A stretch of 64,000 nt of DNA from Salvia splendens (lineage: Eukaryota; Streptophyta; Magnoliopsida; Lamiales; Lamiaceae): assembly GCF_004379255.2 (NCBI RefSeq), contig NC_056046.1, forward strand, positions 8,990,001 to 9,054,000, given 5' to 3'. Shown here piece by piece: positions 1-12,581 of this stretch; position 1 is the first letter of the stretch, and the number at the start of each line of letters is the position of its first letter. Made by a program: the position numbers and the translations under genes. The notes beneath the pieces are model-generated. The model had not been told where the DNA came from and did no database searches. It saw nothing but the letters and a program-made list of their open reading frames with translations.

Positions 1-2719
1 ACCGGTGAGAAAACCTCATTGAAGTCCACTCCTTCTTCTTGAGTGAATCCTCTTGCCACAAGCCTAGCTTTAAATCCGATGTGCTCAGTTTCTCCCACCT
101 CAATCTTCTTCTTGAAGATCCATTTGCAGCTGATTACTTTTGAGTCAAAGGGTTTCTGATCAGAATCCAAGTACAGTTTTTCAACAGGCTTTCAATTTCT
201 TCTTTCATTGCCTTGAGCCATTGCTCTCTTTCTTTTCCATTCATGGCCTCTACATAGCTGGAAGGCTCAGCATGCTCAATAATCTCAGCCACACATAATG
301 CAAAAAAACTCATTTCATAGTCATTGAACCTGGTTGGCTTCCTGATCTCCCTTCTAACTCTATCTCTAGCCAGCCTATATCCATCAGTATTTTGAGATGT
401 TGTCTCTGGATCAGCAACTTGGGGTTCAGAATTCCCTGACCCAGCAGCTCCACCTCCATCTGAACTCTCATTTTCTCCAATACTTGGATCCATATCAATA
501 GCTCCACCTCCATTAGGAATTTGCTCAACATCCCCTGGTTCAGTAATATCAACAGCAGTAGCCCTCTGACCAGTGTCTGCAGGTGTATCAGCAACAAGGA
601 AAGGCATATTCTTTTCATCAAAAATCACATCCCTACTGATGATGATCTTCTGGTTTCCTTTCTCTGTGCACCATAGTCTATACCTCTTCACTCCATGCTG
701 ATATCCCACCAACACACATTTTAGAGCTCTAGGATTGAGTTTGCCTTGCTTGACATGGGCATAAGCCCTACAGCCAAAAACTCTCAATGATCTGTAGTTG
801 TTATCCCTTCCATACCACCTTATATTTGGTATTTCATTCCCAATTGCTGATGAAGGTGAATTATTGATCAAGATGGCAGCTGTGGAGACTGCCTCACCCC
901 AAAAATTCTTAGGCAGACCAGATGACAAAAGCATACATCTCACCCTCTCCAATAGGCTCCTATTCATCCTCTCAGCCACCCCATTCTGCTGTGGGTTGGC
1001 TGGCACGGTTCTATGTCTGACTATACCATTATCTTTGCAGAAGGTCTCAAATTCTGTGGACAAGAACTCCAGCCCATTATCAGTGCGCAGACACTTCAAC
1101 ATTCTTCCAGTTTTGAGCTTCACTTCTCTGATCCATTCTCTGAATTTTTCAAATGCCTGTGACTTCTCCTTCAATATAAAGACCCTCACCTTCCTAGAAT
1201 AGTCATCAATAATGGAGAGGAAGTACTTTCCTCCACCTAGAGTCAGAGGAGTGGCTGGTCCCCATAAATCTGCATGAGCATAGTCAAGAATCTGTGTGGA
1301 AGAGTGTGTTCCAGCTTCGAATGGCAGCTTCTTGCTTTTGCCTAAAACACAATGCTCACATACATTTGGCCTTGAAGGATCAATTACTTGGACCACTCCT
1401 TTTCTGATTAGCTCTTTCAGCCCAGTCTCCCCAATATGCCCGAGCCTTCTGTGCCATCTCTCAGCATCAGCCTTCTCTGCAACATTCAATGACCCAACTA
1501 TGGTCTCAGCCTCCAAATAGTATAGGCTATTCTTTCTCCTAGCCCTCATCACATCAATGCCATCCTTGGAGACCACCATTTGTCCATGTTCAGAGATTAT
1601 CTTGAACCCTTTTGATTCAAGAATGCCAACTGATATGAGATTTCTTTTAATGCTTGGGATGTACCTGACTTATGTGATGATCTTGACCGCTCCAGTGCTT
1701 GTCTTGAGCCTTACATCTCCAATCCCCTTGACTGCACAAACTTGATCATTCCCGAGCATGACTGATCCAGTTGCTTCATGGTAATTCTCAAACCAATCCC
1801 GGAAAGAACTGATGTGAAAACTGCACCCCGAGTCCATAATCCAAGCCTTCTCTATTTCCTTTCCAACAACATTCATGACTTGTGCTGGCTCTTCATCCAG
1901 AGCCAAATCAGCCTGATGTTGAGTCACCTCGTTCTGTTTTTTCTTCCAAGAAAAACAATCTTTCTCGAGATGCCCCGGCTTCTTACAATAATGGCAGCTG
2001 CGGGTTTCTTTCCCTCCACCTTCAATCTGTTTCTGATGTTGAGGGGGCTTGAAGTTTCCTTTCTTTTTCTTCCCTTTGAAACCCCTTACGTTGAGAGCCT
2101 GACTACTCCCAGCTTCAATCAATGTAGATGAGCTCTTTTCCAGCTCTTTCAATCGAAGAGCACACTGAACCTCCTCATAGGTGATTCCAGACTCAGCATT
2201 CCGGCCAAACAGCATGGCATCTTTAAGATGCTGATAAGACTTAGGCAACGCATTCAGGAGTAAGATGGCCTTATCCTCATTCTTCATGGGGCCATCCACG
2301 TTCTCGAGATCATCCAGATTCTTGCTAAAGTCGTCTATCTGCTCCGCAAACGATCGATCTTCAAGAATCCTATATGAGAAGAGGCGCTGCTTCATATACA
2401 AGCGGTTGGCGAGAGATTTGGTCATGTACAAGCTCTCGAGCTTCGTCCACACACCGAGTGCAGTGGTTTCTTTCGCAACCTCGCGCAACACTTTATCAGT
2501 GAGGTTGAGAACAATGGCGCTATGAGCTTTCTTGACGATCTCTTCCTTCTTTTTAACGCTCTTCTCGTCGAGATCTTCCTTCTCCTTTCCCTTCGGATCA
2601 ATCGGCGCAATGGCTTCGTCAAGCCCATGCTGAATCAGTAGCGCCTTCATTTTGATCTGCCACAGACCAAAATCATTCTTCCTCGAGAATTTCTCAGCTT
2701 CGAATCTCGTCGTCGCCAT
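1..2719 (-). pseudogene. copia gag-pol polyprotein, broken by one stop and one frameshift
   Basis: The start is the ATG at 2719, about 30 bases downstream of the primer binding site. Gag carries a CCHC zinc knuckle (CHYCKKPGHLEKDC) that would bind RNA. The protease core follows (AWIMDSGCSFHIS, with the catalytic Asp-Ser-Gly). A TAA at 1670-1672 interrupts the frame; the same frame resumes immediately, so one CAA-to-TAA change is the simplest cause. Next come the GAG-pre-integrase His/Cys module (WHRRLGH ... CEHCVLGK) and the integrase core (HADLWGP, DDYSRKV, LRTDNGLEF, NPQQNGVAER). Near 143-155 a one-base shift ends the frame at 134, yet the reverse transcriptase start (CKWIFKKK, ARLVARGFTQ, FNEVFSPV) continues in the neighbouring frame to base 1. 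The family is certain; the exact mutations are inferred from frame logic. Confidence 0.92.
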
Positions 2720-2750
2720 CGATGATCACTGCGATCTGGATCTTCCCACA

Positions 2751-2760
2751 GACGGCGCCA
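2751..2760 (-). other. Primer binding site of the copia element
   Basis: On the minus strand the sequence just inside the LTR begins TGGCGCCGTC, two bases from the LTR edge. TGG is the complement of the CCA end of a tRNA, as expected for a minus-strand primer site. The tRNA used is not certain. Confidence 0.6.
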
Positions 2761-2762
2761 CT

Positions 2763-3178
2763 TGTTGTGGATGGCGACCGATTCAATACTCACTCGAACT
2801 CCAAGAAAAGACACAATGATTTAACGTGGTTCGATCTTTCGATCTACGTCCACGGGCGAGGAAGATGATAGCTTTATTGATCACGATCGGAGATTACAAT
2901 TACAACGTATACAACTCCAAGAAACACTACACACTCACTTCTAATCTCACTTTCTCTCCAAAGCTAATCAAGCAAATGTAAACTGGATTGTATCGCGTCG
3001 GTTGCTTCACGCTAATGGCATGCTTGTGCTTCCCATCCCCTTTTATACATTGGAGAAAACACACGCTCCTTCAACAGCTCGAGATCCCAGCTGTAACAGA
3101 TCTCAACCGTTTTAACCGTTGCCTTCAATACATAGCCGTTGATCTTGATCTCTCATGATGTGCGGCTGTGATGATGCA
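2763..3178 (-). repeat. 5' LTR of the copia element
   Basis: The plus-strand repeat starts TGTTGTGG at 2763, two bases after the primer binding site, and I place its other end at the TGCA near 3178, giving about 416 bp with TG...CA ends. It contains a TATA box in the element's orientation. The inner edge is well fixed by the primer binding site. The outer edge is a best guess because the second LTR is not in the window. Confidence 0.65.
3041..3047 (-). promoter_or_regulatory. LTR TATA box
   Basis: TATAAAA on the minus strand (ttttata on plus) lies inside the LTR in the direction of gag-pol. It would set the transcription start of the element. Confidence 0.6.
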
Positions 3179-4635
3179 TGGTTATATTTTATCAATAAGT
3201 AATTAAATTAAATTACATAGTCCCTTCATCTCTTTTAAAAGTGGTAATTATTTTTATTTTGGTCTGTTACCTTTTATTTATTTTTTTGGTAATTATTTTT
3301 ATTTTGGATTTTGGTCTATTTCTTAATATAAAACCTTTAATTTTTTTTATTTTCTATGAGGTGGAACTCTTACTTCATTAATAATATTTCAATCATTTTT
3401 CTATCTATCTATCTTATATTTTATAAATAGTACATTAAAATCCGTAAATTATACAGTACATTAAAACTTGAATTTTTTCTGAAGTGTCTATTTTGAAAAT
3501 AACGAAGAAGGTATATTATATAATAAGACTTCGTTGAATCAATAACCCCATTTCCTTGTCATAAATGCTAGAACCATTAATTTCTTATTCCGATACTTTA
3601 TTATATCTATGACTGTATGTACGTTGACGACAAATACAAAATAAGATACCACTGTTAATACTGTATTAAATTAAAGAGACTATAAGCTGTCTTATACTTT
3701 ATGATAGTAGTTTAATCTTTAAATGAAGATTGACGATTTCAACGAGATCACGAATGTAGTAAACAAGGCAAAGTTTGTCTATTTCTAAATTGCATGTCAC
3801 TCTATGATAGTTTCAATTTTCCCCAAAAAAATTAACTTCAACAAAGGAAACTTTGAATATCGGTCTCACGATCTATTGTTTATATGTGCTGCAATTGAGT
3901 AATCAGTCTAAGAATGACAAGACCTTATATATTGAGTTGTTTTGAAATGACTGTTTATTGATAATATATGATTTTTTTCAAATGAATATAATTAATACTC
4001 AATGAATATTTGTTATTTATTTTTTTCCGTCATTTAAATACTTCAAAATTTATTGTCGCAAAATTGTAGGTACGAATTGAGCAATTATTGGAGGCCCATT
4101 TCAGAGAGCCCAACTGGCTTACATGGGCCTGTTCCGTCAATGGCGGCTCAATACTTTAATGATAAGTGAAAATCACAAATAAGGGTGTTTCCAGATAATG
4201 TTAAATGTCTAATCTTGCTTATAATGGCGTTTGGTAGAAATGTTTATTGGCTTAATCCATCGCTTGGTAGCCAATATTCATTATAGTGGATAATTATATT
4301 AGACATTGTCATGACATATATGCCCTTACTTTTTCAAGAGGAATGACCCCCTTACCCTCCGTCGTCCTTGCTCCCCTGCAGATTGGGGCGGAGTGGGAGC
4401 TAGATCCGCGCCATCTTATCCTCCTTCCCTGATTCCCTCCATATAAGCATCTATCAATTCGATTATTAATTCAATTTTAAAATATAAATAAAGTATCACA
4501 ATTTATACCCTTATTCAGCAAGGACCAAATTACTAGGGATGAGCGTTCCAAAATTAATAAAAACAAATCTTTTTAAAATTGAAACCGAACCGAATTGAGT
4601 TATCATGTACTCCTCCTAATGATTCTTCTTAACAC
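3179..4635. other. AT-rich intergenic region
   Basis: No coding region is supported here. The left part resembles degraded Stowaway-type sequence (near 3220-3420). A stretch at about 4180-4325 that begins with a GGGTGTTT-like end and contains TTTGGTAG motifs looks like an old MITE, but I could not find clean ends. Confidence 0.5.
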
Positions 4636-6110
4636 TTAATACTCAGCCACAAGCTTCGAAAATGAAGAATTAATCTCCATAAGCCTTCAAGGTTCATCAT
4701 ACTCCAACTTCCCTGCAAACAATTCAACAAACGTCATAAATATTCTAATCTCGTATTTCACTTCACCAATACATCCGCAAAGAACGCGTACCATAAGACA
4801 AGACCAGCACCATGTCGCTGTCAATCACAATTGGAACGCGATGCACCACAGTTATCACTGTGCAGTCGGAGAACTCCTCCCTGATGATCCTCTGCAAAAT
4901 GGCATCCGTGTTCGAGTCAATTGAGGCGGTCGCCTCGTCGAGAACCAAGATCTTGTTCCTCTTCAAAAGGACCCTTCCTAGGCAAAAGAGTTGCCTCTGC
5001 CCCATGCTCCAGTTCTCCCCTTCATCACTCACTGAATCAAATCAAACCAATCTCAATCACTACCAATCATTTCATTCATTCATTTTTTGCCACATTAGTC
5101 TTACCAGAAGATTCTAGTAAGTTTGGTAGTTCACTGATTGTTGACTTAAGTTGGCATTTTTCAAGGGCCCATCAATCAGTAATCAATCAGATTAACCATA
5201 AATAAATAAAAGTGCATGCATTGATATTAAATTATTAATGATAGAATTCACCTTCCAAATCTTATCATCAGAGTAAAGGCCTAATGGATCAAGATTTGCT
5301 CTAACAGTTCCTCTAAACAGAGTTGGCTCTTGAGGGATAATGCTGAGTTTCAGCCTTAGATCTCGAAGGCCTATAGAGCAAATATCGAGCCCATCCACGA
5401 GTATCCGCCAGCCATGAGGCTCAATGAGACGAAACAATGCGCTGATCAGCGTGATTTTCCCACTCCCGATCCTTCCCACGACCCCCACCTGTTTCCCTTC
5501 TTCGAAAGTGCAGGTGATCCCCTTGAGGACTACTGGAGCATTATCTGAACAAAAAAGCACGTGATTCCTCACCTTCGAGTCATATCATAACTATTAACTA
5601 TGCGAAAGTGTACGATCCCTCACCTTCAATTCGAGCAGCTCGATTCTACCCTTTTGAGGCCATGAAGCTGGTGGTCTGTTATCTGGTATGACAGCTAGAG
5701 GCTCGGGCGGTATGTTCATGTACTGTTTGATCCTCTCAACGGAGACGATGTAGTTAGCCAAACTACTATACCATCTCGACAGAAACACCTGCATTCCAGT
5801 AAGCGCGAAAGCATAGGAAAGCGACAGCCCCACGAGACCTGTGACAACAACACAAAAACGCCTAAATAAGCTCCAAAAATGTGGAAATTTTTGAAGAGCT
5901 TTGCGTTAGTAGCACGAGAAGCAAGTACCCCGGAGCAATGTAGCTATTCGGAAAAACCACTAAAAAGATAGCAGAAGTGAACAACGTAAGATTCTGAAGC
6001 GCTTCTGTTCTCAAAACGAGCCACTCTAAGGCTGCGTTCGAGGAAAGGAACACCTTACCATCCCTATCGAATAGGGCTCGACAAATTCCGTACACAGAAT
6101 GAAATAGCAT
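4636..6110 (-). pseudogene. ABCC-type (MRP) ABC transporter, 3' remnant
   Basis: Plant ABCC proteins are full-length vacuolar or plasma-membrane pumps of conjugates; only the C-terminal part remains. Recognisable exons are: end of TMD2 (about 6110-5929, SNAALEWLVLRTEALQNLTL), TMD2 and linker (5838-5624), Walker A of NBD2 (5544-5252), a 64-bp exon (5168-5105, ALEKCQLK), signature plus Walker B plus H-loop (5031-4792; [29 protein letters not shown]) and the last exon (4712-4636). Defects: Walker A reads [10 protein letters not shown], with Ile where Ser or Thr binds Mg-nucleotide; the 3' splice site before 5168 lacks AG; a possible extra G near 5930 upsets the first junction; TGA at 4687-4689 stops the last exon. 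TMD1, NBD1 and most of TMD2 are absent upstream. It resembles ABCC8-like members, without certainty. Confidence 0.9.
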
Positions 6111-6722
6111 CTATCAATTCACTGCAGATCTCACTAGTAATCGTTCACATAACATCTAATAATTCAATTGAAGTAGATGTGTTCATCGTTAGACTGTTAT
6201 AGCACTGTTGACGCCCCAAATTTTAAGCTTGACTCATTCAACAAAACGATTACTGACACGGCATACCTGTAGTTGTCGGAGGAGTGCTTGGTGCTGATTC
6301 TGTGTTGTAGAGATCGAAAATTAGGAGGGCAATTTGGGCATACAACTCCAAAAGACGAAGTCGGAGAAGCGGAGAAAAATTAATACCACAAAAATTCTGG
6401 GATAGTGAATTGCAGGAATCGCCGAATCTATTGTCAATCCCTGCGAGATCCGAGAATTTTGTGCCGGGTCGTCTGATTATTTCAACCTCTGCCAAGCGGT
6501 GGAGAAAATGAGATAACTCCCCTTTTTGGGCTTTTACGTGTATGTGTGTGAGATTGTATGGGCTACCAATCAAGCCATAAAAATATTAAGTTGCAAAAAC
6601 ATTTATAGATTGGAACTCACAATACTTTTTAGAAAACATACAATTTCCGAATATAAACTTTAATTTCAAATAATTATCCTGTTCCAGAGCAAATGTCCAC
6701 TATCATTGAAAAGCATATACCA
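6111..6722. other. Unassigned region upstream of the ABCC remnant
   Basis: A minus-strand open frame of 107 codons at 6250-6573 has no motif I recognise and no similarity to the missing ABCC exons. Its base composition is richer in GC than the flanks, so it may be part of another decayed gene. Nothing firmer can be said. Confidence 0.3.
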
Positions 6723-6849
6723 TCAATTAAAATGTGGTATGCAAAAACTATTTATCAGTAAATTGAATTTTAGAAAAATTAGGTGCTTCGAGTAAGCTAA
6801 AAATTGACCACATCTATCAATATATAAAGGGAGAGTTTTTTGGGATGCC

Positions 6850-7120
6850 ATGTGGCAGGCAAACTCTTGTGCGGCGCTGCCCGAACCGCCCTCACTAGAC
6901 GAGTATTGGCCACCCGCCGTGTGCTTCGTGCGCTTCGAGGTCGAGCTGGACCGGACACCGCCGGCCCACCTTTCTTCGTCTTTGACGACCTCCCAAACAT
7001 CGACATGTTTGAATTGTTTGGCGGTGTGGTCGGAGTAAACTCGCAAAAGCCGACCTCAGAATGTCGGCTCCTGTAGCTCCGCTTTGGTAATGAACCGCTT
7101 CACTCTTGTAGAAAAAAAGA
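6850..7120 (-). pseudogene. Fragment of a Harbinger ORF1 (MYB/NAM-associated) protein
   Basis: The minus-strand translation contains DVWEVVKDEERWAGGVR and the serine/glycine-rich GGQYSSSEGGSGS. These match the C-terminal half of the ORF1 protein at 42558-43677 closely, with the same order of blocks. Both ends of the gene are missing, and I see no terminal inverted repeats, so this is a stranded fragment of a PIF/Harbinger element rather than a host gene. Confidence 0.8.
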
Positions 7121-7906
7121 AAAATAAACTATTAGTCAATATGGCTTTCCAATGAGATGATAGCGTTTCACAGAAGTTTAAACCTCTATAAAATTAACAT
7201 TTACAAGTTCAATGAATTACACAGAAAACAACAAAAAGAGCATTAACTCAGAAACCAAATCAATACTTGAATCAACCAAGAAATTCGGCAGTGATCGGGC
7301 GAGTGTTGATGCCCAAAATCATGAGAATCCTTGTCAAACAGAGGATTATGAATTAGGATCACGATCACTCTTGATTGCACAGTAAATTTTTGGTTTTATT
7401 GGTTTTCACCTTCTTGTACAGAGTTTACGTTGCAATCTTCAATTCTCAAGATTTGGAAATTGGAATCGAGTTCAAAATTTCTTGCGTTTATGCATAGACA
7501 TTTAATTCAATTCTGCATAATAGACTTTAAAAAATACTATTCCTAATCGAGTCATTTTTCTAGATTACAAATAAAATCACACAAGTATTATCGTACTACT
7601 ATCAGATATATAAAAAAACAACTCTTTTTTGGGTGTCATTGATTTGAACTTGAGTTACTAACTTCACACTTGATTTGAAAATAGAATTCCACCAAAAACA
7701 TTATGTAACTCTACAATATCCAAACGATTCATAAGATGATTTCTTTCATTTGTTCTGTATTAAAAGAACCAAATATGTGAATAAAATAAGAAACAAAATC
7801 ACATGCACGCAAGTCCAAAGTCTAAACGGAACATTTAATACATTAGAAATTAATGGCTCCCACACTAGGCTAACAAAATACTACTAACACAGTACTTATG
7901 CTTAAA
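7121..7906. other. Intergenic region, probably includes the 3' UTR of the MYB-CC gene
   Basis: No coding signal is visible. The part nearest 7906 should hold the 3' untranslated region and polyadenylation signals of the minus-strand MYB-CC gene. An AATAAA-like word on that strand is not placed with confidence. Confidence 0.4.
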
Positions 7907-8956
7907 TCAGCTGTTCAAGTTGAACAACTTGGATTCCTCATCCACACTCTCTCTTGCTGGATGCAGAGACAGACTGAGAAAGCTCTCATCCACCTCTTCG
8001 CCATGTCCCAACACTTGGTTTCTTGCATCGTTTTCGGAAGAGTCCACCATTGATACCAGATCAGCAAGCTGAGCTCTGGCATTCTCTGCTTCAACGGAGC
8101 AAGAACCGTATTCGCATATTGTTTCTTGAGCTTTTCTCAACACTCTTTGCAAGAACTTGCCTTGAGCTTCCACTCTTTGCTGCAGGTGCTTCTGAACCTT
8201 CAAAATATATATACACCTTTCATTATTGATCAACATTATAATAAGATCTGTTGTTTTGTACCTCGATTTGTTCGTGTAGTTTCCTCTGCACCTCCATTTG
8301 CACTTGCAGAGCCCTCGTCATCTGCAAATTTCTGATCAATCAATTCGCGTTAGTATTTTCCCTTCAACAAAATATACAATAAAAGTATGTTAATGTTTTT
8401 TTTATCAACAATGTGTAGCATTTATTACTGTTTAGCAGCGCTGTGGCAGGTGGCCTTGTTGGTGGAGTGACGACTCATTTTCTCATCACATTCTGTGTGG
8501 AAATGAAAAGAATTATGAATGTTTACTAGTAATTAGATTAGTTGCATGGAAAAATATGCGTACTAGTTTCTTGCTTATGTTGGTGGCTCCTTCCAATCCT
8601 ATATTTCTGCAAGTGAAACAACTCTTGTCACAATGAATGAAGAAATTGGACTGCAATTAATATGAAAGATAATGAGTATTACCTGCAAATGGCTCTTGAG
8701 ATGGTACAAAGTGAGGCCATCGACGCCCATGACCCTCATCAATGACTTAGGAGTGGCTTCTGTTACAAACAGGAGGTGGTCAGGTATAAAAATGAAGTAG
8801 CAAATCAAAAACAGAGAGAGAAAGGTCTCAACTCTCAACGCCACCGAGCTGCTCGATAGCAGCTAAGAACTGGTGGTGCAGCTCCCAAGTCCATCTCAGT
8901 CTCGGTTTTGCATCACCTGATAGAACCAGCCTCATTTCCTTGCTGTGAGAAGACAT
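7907..8956 (-). CDS. MYB-CC (GARP) transcription factor, PHL-like
   Basis: Six exons join cleanly: 8956-8833, 8759-8683, 8606-8564, 8492-8429, 8331-8262 and 8197-7907, all with GT-AG introns, giving 222 residues. Residues about 17-66 form the single GARP/MYB DNA-binding domain (DAKPRLRWTWELHHQF ... ATPKSLMRVMGVDGLTLYHLKSHLQKYRIG). It ends in the SHLQKYR helix typical of G2-like proteins. Exons 5-6 encode the MYB-CC coiled coil (LQVQMEVQRKLHEQIE, then VQKHLQQRVEAQGKFLQ), used for dimerisation. The family includes PHR1 and PHL proteins, many acting in phosphate-starvation signalling; the short N-terminus with LVLSGDAKPRL before the domain resembles PHL7/PHL8-type members. The usual Pro of TPELH is Trp here (TWELH). 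The protein should be nuclear. The target pathway is not shown by the sequence. Confidence 0.92.
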
Positions 8957-11900
8957 TTGTTTTTTTAAGGATGATGTATGTGTGTTTATGTTTATAGTAG
9001 TTAGTTTGAGACATGCATGTAGGTAGTATGTTTATGGTAAGAAAAGTCAAGTGTGAATGAAGGAATATATGCCGTGAGGCTCTTTTACTTTGTCTCTCAT
9101 CTCCCATTTTTGGATTCTGTACTTTGTTTATTCTGTTTTGTTGTTTGACTTGGAAGATTGAAGAGAATATGTGTTGCCAGAGAAAGCAACACGCTTCCAA
9201 GAATGGTTTGTTTTTATCCATCCCTTTCTCTCTATAGTGTTTGCTGGAGAAGCTTACAGATGATATGAAATGGGATCATCAAACTCAGTGTGGGTGTGAA
9301 AAGGAATCTAGGTTAGATTTTAGGACAAGCATAGTATATCTATGTATGATTCATTTTTCATTACAATGTTACAAGGTTTTTGCATGAGCAAACTGATGTA
9401 GTCTTTTTTTATTTGCTTCAAGTTCAAAAATGGATTCCAGCTAAATTATTTGTTAAACGTCATTCTTGATGGAAATAGAGACTTGGATATGCTGGTTGAA
9501 TGCAAACAAATGAAGAATGCTAGCTGTTTATTGGAATGTATTATAAGGGAATCTCCATTTTTCTCTTTCACATGATACAAAGTCTCAAAACTTAATGATG
9601 TTCCTCCTTAATAATTGGTGCATGCTTATAGTTTCAGCAAGAAGAGGATCATAATATTATTTTGTGGCCCAAAAGGATGTGGACATTTCAAAGAAGGAAA
9701 ATTAAAACCCAAAAAAAGAAAGACAAAAGAAAAAAGAAGAGCAAATGAGTTAGCTTTCACTTTAGCCAGCGGATATATATGTACTTGAAATTCTTTCTTA
9801 CTTTAAGAAATGCGAAAATGAGTAAAGGAGATTCAAGGGAATTTTCAAGATCATAAAGAGAAGGTTCGGAGAAAAAAAAGAAAGAAAAGGTGGAATGTCA
9901 CTCTATGGATTATTATTATTCTGTTTTGGACCCTATCAAAGAAACATCCTCTAACACGAAAGCATCGATCATTTTAGGATTAGGGCAATTTTGATTCTAC
10001 AATTGGGTAATGTGGAACACAATAAGTCTTGTCATGACTCACCAATGTATTAATATTTATCCGGAAAAGATTCCTGGAGTGGAACATTATAACAAATGAC
10101 GGATTCAGGCAAGGTTGGCTAACTTCATCGTTGGTCCATGAGGGTCGGGAAAATGATTTTGGATCCTGCACTTATTCAATGGTGCGACAACTTCATTTTA
10201 ATTCTTTGAGGTTGAGGTTTACTTCCATTCTTTGTCAGATGTCCATTGGCAATGACAATTGTCACATTGTCAATGTCCAATAACTTTCTTTATGTCTAAC
10301 TCCCATGTGTTTTTCTTATCGACCATTAATTAGAGTGAGATGTCAACAAGGTAAGTTGTTGGGTTTCGAACTGGTTATGTTGGGCTATTATGTTCGGATC
10401 AATTGAATTCAATTATTTCAAGTTATAAAATTGAGAAATTTCAGAAAAAGAGATCAAATTCGCTGATATTTTGGAATTTGAGATTAAATTGTTTGACCTT
10501 TCAGGATTTGGATTCGAGGCATGCGAATTTTTCAGAATAAGATATTTTTACATTTTTCCTCTTCTTATTCTTATTATTTTCCTCATAAAATATATAGTAA
10601 GCAATTATTTATAAAATTAATTTACATAGAAGCAATTATTTATAAAATTAATTTACATAACATATCACAATCAAATATTTTCTCCTATTAATCAATTTTA
10701 TGATTCATTTTTTCATGAACTGAACAATCATATTTAATAAATAGTAATTGAAAAAGATGGAGTCTCTCATGTCCTATACATTTTTAATTAATCCCCAAAT
10801 TATGAAAGGTAAGTGAATTTAATCTCATTTTCTAAATTTTTTCCTATAAAATTATAGGCAAAAGTCCGTTATTTTCAGTTTAATCGATATATACTGATTT
10901 CGAATTTAATTAACGTCTGTAAATGGAAGCATGCCCGCTGCCTTTATTTTACATGCTACATTGCCTTCTCCAAAAAAATCGATTAAATAAGAGTTAATTA
11001 TCGATTAAATAAGTATTTTTTTAATTAACTTGAAATCTCGCGCAATTATGTGTATTGTAATTATAACACCCCCAAATACCAGCATAATACGATTAGTGCG
11101 AATCCAGAAATGACACAATTTAAATATTGAAAACACTGGAGATATTTTAATTGCAACATAACAACTAAAAGCCATGCATCTGAAATTACAAATTTAGATT
11201 TAAGCCTAGTGTTATTTCGAATAATTAGCTCTTAAAATAACAGGTACATTATATTAAAGAATAAGATGCTTGCATCTTATAAAGTCATGTTTAAAAAGTA
11301 AGGGCAATTAAACTTTTAGTCATTGTCATTACAACTTTGATATTAAACATATCAAAGCTATGTAAGTTACAATGATTACCAGGTAGTACTATATAGAATT
11401 TATAAATTCAAACACATTTCATATAATATTTCAAGAACTGGCTTATTCGATTTTAAATCAATAGGAGTAGTATATTTTGAGTGTGGCCGCTTTAAAGAAA
11501 TCTAAATTATATTTTTCTATAATTAATGGTAGCTTCAACTTTTGTATGTATCATGACATTTCTATCCTCCACTCCTTTGTTGTCTGAATAAAGTGTAACT
11601 CAAAATAGTTAGAAATCTGATCTGAACATTTCGAGCAATGCAGAAAAGAAGAACGTATCTTAATGAAGGTTGTTTTATGTTAAAAGGCTAATGATGATTA
11701 TGATTAATTTTGTAGTTTAAGTGGCTGACACCTCACTTCCACTTCTTCCACTCAAAACATTCTTAATCTTTGTAGTAATAATATTGCCTCCTTTTGGATA
11801 GAATTGCTTGAGTGGTAGACATTTTTCTTGTAAATATTATTAACATATTTTCCAGTTATCAGATTCCTTCACCATTTCCCTCCAAATGGCGAACTTTCAC

Positions 11901-12581
11901 ATGATCCTAGATTTGTCTTCTACTTTTATATATATAATATTAATCATCCAAGTAATTAATTTTGGGTTGGATGTGAATGTTACAGCAACGACATTTATCC
12001 AATAAAAGAAAAAACATCCCGTCCAAATTCACCACCTATTTCGAGATTTTGAGTTTTTAAATATATACAATGAGAAAGTTCCAAGGAACGCTAATGTCTA
12101 TAATAATAAACAGGAGTAATAGTTTTCTTAGTCCATCATACTAATAAACATAAGTAAAAATGTCCAGACATATTGTTACATTGTGTGTCCAATCAATCAC
12201 AATTGCAGAAAGAAAATAAAAAGAAATGAAAAAAGTGTTTTCCACAATTATATTTTGTTTGACACATTATATGATAATATATCTTTACCACTGAATTTTT
12301 ATTCAATAAATAGAACTTTCAAAAACACATGGTGGCTCTCAAATCAAAACCATTTATAAGAATTTATGGTTGCCTAATGAAAAGAGAAACCCCATATATA
12401 TATATATATGATCCAAATCTTTTTACCCAGAGAGAGGTTAGGTAATAACGACATGCACACACATGTTGCACGCACGAGGATAGATTTACTACATGGAAGG
12501 TACAACTCAAATACACTAGGTACAGCGCAAAATGCACAGGGTACAACGTAAAGTGCGCATGGTACAACATAAACATAAATT
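8957..12581. other. AT-rich intergenic region
   Basis: 8957-9300 should be the 5' UTR and promoter of the MYB-CC gene. The remainder has no supported gene. It holds a 31-bp tandem duplication (10599-10660), a short TA run near 12400 and several short, stop-riddled frames. The part just before 12581 is probably 3' UTR of the PSY-like gene. Confidence 0.5.
10599..10660. repeat. 31-bp tandem duplication
   Basis: Two adjacent copies of a unit beginning aagcaattatttataaaatt occupy 10599-10629 and 10630-10660 with no mismatch that I can see. It is a simple local duplication in AT-rich DNA. Confidence 0.8.

Larger units (their letters stand above)
1..3178 (-). mobile_element. Ty1-copia LTR retrotransposon, 5' part (3' part beyond window)
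   Basis: Read on the minus strand the order is 5' LTR, primer binding site, gag, protease, integrase, then the first part of reverse transcriptase cut by the window edge. Integrase lying before reverse transcriptase is diagnostic of the copia superfamily. The internal coding region has one in-frame stop and one frameshift, so this copy cannot make Gag-Pol unaided. The 3' LTR and target duplication lie outside the window, so insertion age cannot be estimated here. Confidence 0.93.

Noticed and set aside
310..2628. Long open frames on both strands over the copia element
   Set aside because: They are shadows of the minus-strand gag-pol gene; only that frame shows zinc knuckle, protease and integrase motifs.
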